Shown here: piece by piece, positions 8,507 through 11,907 of the stretch
Layout: each line of letters opens with the position of its first letter
How positions within the stretch are numbered: the stretch's first letter is position 1
NCBI GenBank assembly: GCA_030615975.1
Contig: JAUWYH010000026.1
Span: forward strand, 1 to 11,907
Length of the DNA: 11,907 nucleotides
DNA from: Candidatus Aminicenantota bacterium
GTDB lineage: Bacteria > Acidobacteriota > Aminicenantia > Aminicenantales > Aminicenantaceae
Reading direction: 5' to 3'
Notes under the pieces: generated by a model
The model's input: only the letters and a program-made list of their open reading frames with translations
The model's database searches: none
What the model was told of the DNA's origin: nothing
Translations under genes and position numbers: made by a program

Positions 8507-8540
8507 ATTCATTCCGAAGGAATTTTAAATCGGAATGAGT
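8507..8540 (+). promoter_or_regulatory. 5'-terminal stem-loop in the str operon leader
   Basis: An 11-bp stem (8507-8517 with 8530-8540; ten Watson-Crick pairs and one G-U) closes a 12-nt A/T-rich loop. The central eight pairs, CATTCCGA with TCGGAATG, are perfect. It begins at the predicted transcription start, so the mRNA would start in a hairpin. A shorter alternative pairs ATTCC (8511-8515) with GGAAT (8519-8523). The rpsL Shine-Dalgarno site (8559-8563) stays outside. Possible roles are mRNA stabilisation or binding of a ribosomal protein in feedback control; the sequence does not decide. Confidence 0.55.
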
Positions 8541-8558
8541 AAATTCAGATCGTAGTAA

Positions 8559-8574
8559 AGGAGCAGATGGAGTG
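8559..8574 (+). promoter_or_regulatory. rpsL ribosome binding site and GTG start
   Basis: AGGAG (8559-8563) lies 8 nt before GTG at 8572, which begins the canonical S12 N-terminus MPTVNQL. An ATG at 8567 is out of frame, only 3 nt from the AGGAG, and opens a 9-codon frame ending at TAA 8594-8596. GTG is therefore the real start. Confidence 0.85.
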
Positions 8575-8961
8575 CCAACTGTTAATCAATTGGTAAGAAA
8601 AGGGAGATCGAGAAAAAGGTACAAAAGTAAATCTCCTGCTTTACAGAGATGTCCACAAAAGAGAGGTGTGTGCACTCGTGTATTTACAACGACACCAAAA
8701 AAGCCTAATTCAGCTATGAGAAAAGTGGCAAGAATTAGATTAACCAATAACATAGAAGTGACAGGATACATTCCTGGAATCGGTCACAATCTTCAAGAAC
8801 ACTCGATTGTTATTATTCGAGGAGGAAGAGTTAAAGATTTGCCTGGAGTTCGCTATCATGTTATTCGGGGCTCTTTAGATTGTGAAGGGGTAGAAGAGCG
8901 GATGAAAGGAAGATCCAGATACGGAAGTAAAAAGTCGAAGGAGAAGAGGATTGCTGAATAG
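8572..8961 (+). CDS. rpsL: 30S ribosomal protein S12
   Basis: S12 of the small ribosomal subunit, 129 residues, normal for the family (about 123-140). It lies at the decoding centre and governs accuracy of tRNA selection. Hallmarks are all present: MPTVNQLVRKGR at the N-terminus, TTPKKPNSAMRKVARIRLTN (40-59), GHNLQEHS (71-78) and RGGRVKDLPGVRYHVIRG (83-100). Lysines 43 and 88 correspond to E. coli K42 and K87, the main streptomycin-resistance positions, and are unchanged. D89 is the residue that RimO methylthiolates in many bacteria. The C-terminus is a basic extension rich in lysine, arginine and serine. It is the first gene of the rpsL-rpsG-fusA unit, 11 nt before rpsG, and starts with GTG. 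Confidence 0.99.
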   Translation: MPTVNQLVRKGRSRKRYKSKSPALQRCPQKRGVCTRVFTTTPKKPNSAMRKVARIRLTNNIEVTGYIPGIGHNLQEHSIVIIRGGRVKDLPGVRYHVIRGSLDCEGVEERMKGRSRYGSKKSKEKRIAE

Positions 8962-8972
8962 AGGAGTAACAC

Positions 8973-9443
8973 ATGCCCAGAAGAGGTAAGGTTAAAAAGA
9001 GAAAATTAAAACCTGACCCGTTTTACAATAGCACTATTATCTCCGAATTTATCAATACAGTCATGAAAGAGGGAAAAAAGAGTTTAGCTGAGAAAATAGT
9101 ACTCAGGTCAATGGAAAGAGTTAAAACAAAAGCTAAGGAAGATCCTCTTAAGATGTTCGAAAAAGCTGTCGAAAATGTAAAGCCAATGCTCGAAACAAAA
9201 TCGAGAAGAGTGGGAGGAGCTACTTACCAAGTCCCTATAGATGTTTCATTGAATCGTTCCACTTCTCTGGCTGTAAGATGGCTAATTAGGTTCGCCCGGG
9301 AAAGAGGTGGCAAGAGCATGGTGGAAAAGCTTTCTGCTGAAATCATTGATGCTGTGAACAGTAGAGGAGGAGCAATTAAAAAGAAAGAAGATGCTCATAA
9401 AATGGCTGAAGCCAATAGAGCATTTGCTCATTATAGGTGGTAG
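8973..9443 (+). CDS. rpsG: 30S ribosomal protein S7
   Basis: S7 nucleates assembly of the 3' domain of 16S rRNA and forms part of the head and E site of the small subunit. The protein has the standard 156 residues. It shows the family N-terminus MPRRGKVKKRKLKPDP, the central GGATYQVPIDVSLNRSTSLA segment (81-100), RWLIRFARERGGKSM (101-115), and the C-terminal AHKMAEANRAFAHYRW ending. GAGGAG at 8961-8966 lies 6 nt before the ATG and overlaps the last base of the rpsL stop codon, so translation of the two genes is probably coupled. In E. coli S7 represses this operon by binding the rpsL-rpsG spacer. Here that spacer is only 11 nt, so that exact mechanism is unlikely to apply unchanged. Confidence 0.99.
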   Translation: MPRRGKVKKRKLKPDPFYNSTIISEFINTVMKEGKKSLAEKIVLRSMERVKTKAKEDPLKMFEKAVENVKPMLETKSRRVGGATYQVPIDVSLNRSTSLAVRWLIRFARERGGKSMVEKLSAEIIDAVNSRGGAIKKKEDAHKMAEANRAFAHYRW

Positions 9444-9483
9444 TTTCCTATATAAAGAGAGAGAATTTCATTCATATTAAAAT

Positions 9484-9497
9484 GGAGCGAAGAATTG
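9484..9497 (+). promoter_or_regulatory. fusA ribosome binding site and TTG start
   Basis: GGAG at 9484-9487 sits 7 nt before TTG at 9495. Translation from TTG gives MARRSPIGQVRNIGIMAHID, matching the EF-G N-terminus in length and sequence. The nearest in-frame ATG is codon 16, inside the conserved region and too late. The upstream ATG at 9482 is out of frame. TTG is therefore the best start despite being a weak codon for such an abundant protein. Confidence 0.8.
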
Positions 9498-11591
9498 GCA
9501 CGAAGATCTCCAATTGGACAAGTGAGAAACATCGGAATCATGGCTCATATCGATGCGGGGAAGACTACCACAACAGAGCGAATCCTTTTTTACACTGGAA
9601 TTACCTACAAGATGGGGGAAGTGGATGAAGGCACAGCAGTTATGGATTGGATGGCGCAGGAGCAGGAACGGGGAATAACAATCACTTCGGCCGCTACCAC
9701 CTGTTACTGGAAAAACCACAAAATAAATATCATTGATACTCCCGGACACGTGGATTTTACGGTAGAAGTGGAGCGTTCTTTAAGAGTCCTGGATGGGGCC
9801 ATTATCATTCTTTGCGGGGTTGGCGGAGTAGAGCCTCAATCCGAGACTGTATGGCGCCAGGCCGATAGATACAACATCCCCCGAATCGTTTACATAAACA
9901 AAATGGATCGAGTTGGTGTGAATCCTGAAAAAGCCATACAAGAGATGAGGACAAGACTTGCCGCTAAACCTCTAGTCATCCAGATTCCTTTAGGGAGGGA
10001 AGAGACTTTTAGAGGGGTGATTGATCTTGTCAGGATGAAAGAGATTGATTGGGGGGATGATTTATTAGGAACAAAATTTGAAGTGAGAGATATCTCAGAT
10101 GAGTATAAACAGGAAGCCGAAGAAAAAAGGAATGAAATGTTGGAGCAACTCAGCGATGTGAGTGATCATCTGATGGAAAGGTACCTGGATGAGGTTGATG
10201 TGTCTGCGGAAGAGATGAAAAAAGCTATTAGGCACGGAACAATTTCTTTTCAATTTGTCCCTGTTCTCTATGGAGCTTCTTTTAAAAACAAGGGTGTTCA
10301 TTCGCTGTTGGATGCTGTGGTTGACTACTTGCCTTCCCCCGTAGATACTCCTCCAATTAAGGGCCATCATCCGCGTACTTTTGATGTAGAGGAGAGAAAA
10401 GCTTCAGATGAGGAGTCTTTTTCTTCGCTTGTTTTTAAAATAATGAATGATCCTTATGTCGGCACTCTTTCTTTTTTTAGAGTGTATTCAGGGAAAGCTA
10501 AAGTTGGAGCTCCTGTCTATAATTCGACGAAAGGCCAAGTCGAGAGAATCTCACGCCTTTTGGAAATGCACTCTAATAAAAGAAAAGATATCAAGGAAGT
10601 ATATGCCGGAGATATTGCAGCGCTTAGTTCGATGAAAAATGTTTCTACTGGTGATACTCTCTGTGAGAGGAGCCGTCCTCTTGTTCTTGAACCGATAAAG
10701 TTTCCTGAGCCTGTTATATCGGCTGTTATCGAGCCTAAATCTACAAGAGAGCATTCAAAATTAGCCGATGCCCTTTCGAAGCTGAGCAAAGAAGATCCAA
10801 CTTTCAAAGTGATGCAAGATTCTATGACTGGCCAAACTCTTGTTTGTGGAATGGGAGAGCTCCACTTAGAGATTCTTATGGATCGCATGGCTAGAGAGTT
10901 TGGAGTTGAGGCGAGTTTAGGGAAACCGAAAGTGGCTTATAAAGAAACAATAACGACTGTTTCTGAAGGCGAAGGGAAATACATTCGCCAGTCAGGGGGA
11001 AGAGGCCAATATGGACATTGCAAAATTATCGTGGAGCCATTAGGGAGAGGGGGAAGTTATAAATTCGTCGATTCCACAAAAGGAGGTGTTATCCCTAAAG
11101 AATTCTTACGTTCAATAGAAAATGGAATCAAGGAGGCAATGGAAGCAGGAATTCTTGCCGGCTTTCCTGTTACCGACGTTATGGTAACACTTACAGATGG
11201 TTCTTATCATGAGGTTGACTCCTCATCGATTGCATATAAAGTTGCTGGTTCATTAGCTTTTAAGGATGCAACATCTAAGGCTAATCCTGTGCTTCTTGAA
11301 CCTGTCATGAGCCTTGTTGTTGTTTCATCGGAAGAATACTTAGGAGATATTGCAGGAGACATCAATGCCCGTCGAGGCAAGATAGGAGAAATGGATATGA
11401 AAGGAGGGTCAAGAATCATAAAAATTCTCGTACCATTGGATGAAATGTTTGGTTACGCCACTACTCTTCGTACCATAACTCAAGGCAGAGGCGTTTTTTC
11501 TATGGAATTCTCCCATTATGAACCAACTCCTCCTCAAGTCATGGAAGATATAATTGCTCGGGTTGAAGGGAGGGTTCCTGTTCATAGATGA
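9495..11591 (+). CDS. fusA: Translation elongation factor G
   Basis: EF-G is the cytoplasmic GTPase that drives translocation of tRNA and mRNA through the ribosome and helps split ribosomes. The 698-residue length is normal. GTP-binding motifs are visible: G1 AHIDAGKT (17-24), switch I/G2 RGITITSAA (59-67), G3 DTPGH (81-85) with the catalytic-type histidine, G4 NKMD (135-138) and G5 YGASFKNKG (259-267). Domain II begins near 305. Domains III to V follow, including the domain IV tip loop RQSGGRGQYGH (498-508) and the SYHEVDSSSIAYKVA segment (570-584), whose H572 corresponds to the conserved tip histidine that enters the decoding site. The complete set of motifs and the canonical location after rpsG indicate the main EF-G, not a paralogue. 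The gap from rpsG is 51 nt and shows no clear promoter. Confidence 0.99.
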   Translation: MARRSPIGQVRNIGIMAHIDAGKTTTTERILFYTGITYKMGEVDEGTAVMDWMAQEQERGITITSAATTCYWKNHKINIIDTPGHVDFTVEVERSLRVLDGAIIILCGVGGVEPQSETVWRQADRYNIPRIVYINKMDRVGVNPEKAIQEMRTRLAAKPLVIQIPLGREETFRGVIDLVRMKEIDWGDDLLGTKFEVRDISDEYKQEAEEKRNEMLEQLSDVSDHLMERYLDEVDVSAEEMKKAIRHGTISFQFVPVLYGASFKNKGVHSLLDAVVDYLPSPVDTPPIKGHHPRTFDVEERKASDEESFSSLVFKIMNDPYVGTLSFFRVYSGKAKVGAPVYNSTKGQVERISRLLEMHSNKRKDIKEVYAGDIAALSSMKNVSTGDTLCERSRPLVLEPIKFPEPVISAVIEPKSTREHSKLADALSKLSKEDPTFKVMQDSMTGQTLVCGMGELHLEILMDRMAREFGVEASLGKPKVAYKETITTVSEGEGKYIRQSGGRGQYGHCKIIVEPLGRGGSYKFVDSTKGGVIPKEFLRSIENGIKEAMEAGILAGFPVTDVMVTLTDGSYHEVDSSSIAYKVAGSLAFKDATSKANPVLLEPVMSLVVVSSEEYLGDIAGDINARRGKIGEMDMKGGSRIIKILVPLDEMFGYATTLRTITQGRGVFSMEFSHYEPTPPQVMEDIIARVEGRVPVHR

Positions 11592-11597
11592 AAAAAA

Positions 11598-11633
11598 GCT
11601 AGACTAGCTAGACTGGCTAGAAATGCTAGAAAA
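11598..11633. repeat. Four tandem 9-bp repeats
   Basis: Four head-to-tail units begin 7 nt after the fusA stop codon: GCTAGACTA, GCTAGACTG, GCTAGAAAT and GCTAGAAAA. All share GCTAGA. The first two differ at one position; the last two have drifted toward A. This looks like slippage expansion of a short seed. No function is evident. Confidence 0.85.
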
Positions 11634-11694
11634 GAAATAACAAATAAAATTAAATAGAGAGAAACAGAGTGAACATTCGACAGCAAAGACTGAA

Positions 11695-11787
11695 GAGTAA
11701 ACAGTGAACAATGGAGAAGAGAGAAAAGAATTAAGAGTAAATAGTGAACAGTAAGGAGTAAAAATTAACGAGTAAGCAGTGGACAGT
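11695..11787. repeat. Degenerate direct repeats of consensus GAGTAAACAGTGAACAGT
   Basis: Three copies start at 11695 (last two bases differ), 11735 (one change) and 11770 (two changes), spaced 40 and 35 nt apart, with a shorter related piece (AGTGAACA) near 11668. Spacers are purine-rich and unrelated. The pattern suggests a decayed tandem array or dispersed intergenic repeat. Spacing and copy divergence do not fit a CRISPR array. Confidence 0.65.
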
Positions 11788-11791
11788 GTAT

Positions 11792-11874
11792 GGCTCGATG
11801 CCCGCATCGGGCTGCTGTAGGGTTTGGTCCCTGAACGGACCTAATAAATGCAGGGTCCGATCTCCGATCGGGCT
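11792..11874. repeat. 83-bp palindromic intergenic element upstream of tuf
   Basis: Three hairpins are packed together. Hairpin 1 pairs 11792-11800 with 11805-11813 (9 bp, two G-U, loop CCCG). Hairpin 2 pairs GGTCC (11826-11830) with GGACC (11837-11841). Hairpin 3 pairs 11854-11862 with 11866-11874 (9 bp with G-U pairs, 3-nt loop). The right arms of hairpins 1 and 3 are nearly the same (CATCGGGCT and GATCGGGCT), so the outermost arms also form imperfect terminal inverted repeats. GGACC can pair instead with GGTCC at 11854-11858, opening hairpins 2 and 3. It may be a REP- or MITE-like dispersed repeat, or a structured tuf leader. Confidence 0.6.
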
Positions 11875-11882
11875 CAAAGGAT

Positions 11883-11888
11883 AGGAGG
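11883..11888 (+). promoter_or_regulatory. Strong Shine-Dalgarno site for the tuf start
   Basis: A full AGGAGG (11883-11888) stands 7 nt before ATG 11896. It is the best ribosome binding site in the window, in keeping with the very high expression expected for EF-Tu, and it starts 8 nt after the palindromic element. Confidence 0.8.
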
Positions 11889-11895
11889 TACGAAG

Positions 11896-11907
11896 ATGGC
11901 GAAGCCA
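11896..11907 (+). CDS. tuf: Probable elongation factor Tu, first four codons only
   Basis: ATG GCG AAG CCA reads M-A-K-P before the window ends. EF-Tu proteins commonly begin MAK followed by a short basic stretch, and tuf is the usual gene after fusA in the str operon. The strong ribosome binding site shows that a gene starts here. The identity rests on gene order and four residues, so another gene beginning with MAKP cannot be excluded. Confidence 0.65.

Larger units (their letters stand above)
11592..11895. other. Non-coding fusA-tuf spacer (304 nt)
   Basis: No credible gene on either strand. The first 200 nt are strongly A-rich on the + strand and repetitive; the last part (about 11791-11880) is GC-rich and palindromic, a sharp compositional switch. 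I saw no convincing sigma-70 promoter or terminator with a T-tract, though TAATAA at 11842-11847 could be a -10 without a good -35. tuf expression could come from read-through or from an undetected promoter. Confidence 0.7.

Noticed and set aside
9444..9494. Separate promoter or terminator between rpsG and fusA
   Set aside because: The 51-nt gap holds TATATAA but no -35 box at proper distance and no stem-loop; co-transcription is the simpler reading.
9437..9628. 63-codon plus-strand frame overlapping the end of rpsG and the start of fusA
   Set aside because: It overlaps two secure genes in another frame, and its product resembles no known protein. Its internal ATG at 9482 matters only as a competing start.
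9495..11591. Specialised EF-G paralogue
   Set aside because: All GTPase and domain IV motifs are standard and the gene lies in the str operon, so it is the main EF-G.
11695..11787. CRISPR array
   Set aside because: Repeats are short and degenerate, with just three copies and uneven A-rich spacers; no cas genes are nearby.
11604..11807. 67-codon minus-strand frame in the fusA-tuf spacer
   Set aside because: Its serine/phenylalanine-rich, repetitive translation is the mirror of the A-rich repeats; there is no ribosome binding site or recognisable domain.

Overview
The window is a conserved bacterial housekeeping block, all on the + strand: rpoB (41-4321), rpoC (4324-8445), rpsL (8572-8961), rpsG (8973-9443), fusA (9495-11591) and the first four codons of a probable tuf gene (11896-11907). 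This is the classical rpoBC plus 'str' operon order. All five complete genes are intact, full length and carry their catalytic or binding motifs. No mobile element, CRISPR array, tRNA or rRNA gene was recognised.

The organism is a bacterium with moderately AT-rich DNA. RpoC carries the large trigger-loop insertion SI3 and RpoB carries an SI2-type helical insertion near the flap. Both are typical of Proteobacteria, Acidobacteria-like and related Gram-negative-type lineages and argue against Firmicutes or Actinobacteria. RpoB also carries an eight-cysteine zinc-ribbon-like insertion that I do not recognise from well-studied RpoB proteins. I infer a poorly studied or uncultured lineage, but cannot name the phylum with confidence.

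Layout: 1-40 is an A/T-rich leader ending in the rpoB ribosome binding site. rpoB and rpoC are 2 nt apart and clearly co-transcribed; they encode the two large subunits of RNA polymerase. Between rpoC and rpsL (8446-8571) is a compact control region. It holds a stem-loop over the rpoC stop codon, a near-consensus sigma-70 promoter (TTGACA, 17 nt, TATTAT) whose spacer is filled by an 8-bp inverted repeat resembling an operator, and an 11-bp stem-loop starting at the expected transcription start. rpsL (GTG start), rpsG (ATG) and fusA (TTG start) follow with short gaps and supply ribosomal proteins S12 and S7 and elongation factor G.

The 304-nt gap between fusA and tuf is the only sizeable non-coding stretch. 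It contains, in order, four 9-bp tandem repeats, three degenerate copies of an A-rich 18-mer, and an 83-bp GC-rich palindromic element with three hairpins and short terminal inverted repeats, then a strong Shine-Dalgarno site for tuf.

The main points of interest are the RpoB zinc-binding insertion, whose first half copies the cysteine spacing of the RpoC N-terminal zinc-binding domain exactly; the dyad-filled promoter of the str operon; and the palindromic element in front of tuf.
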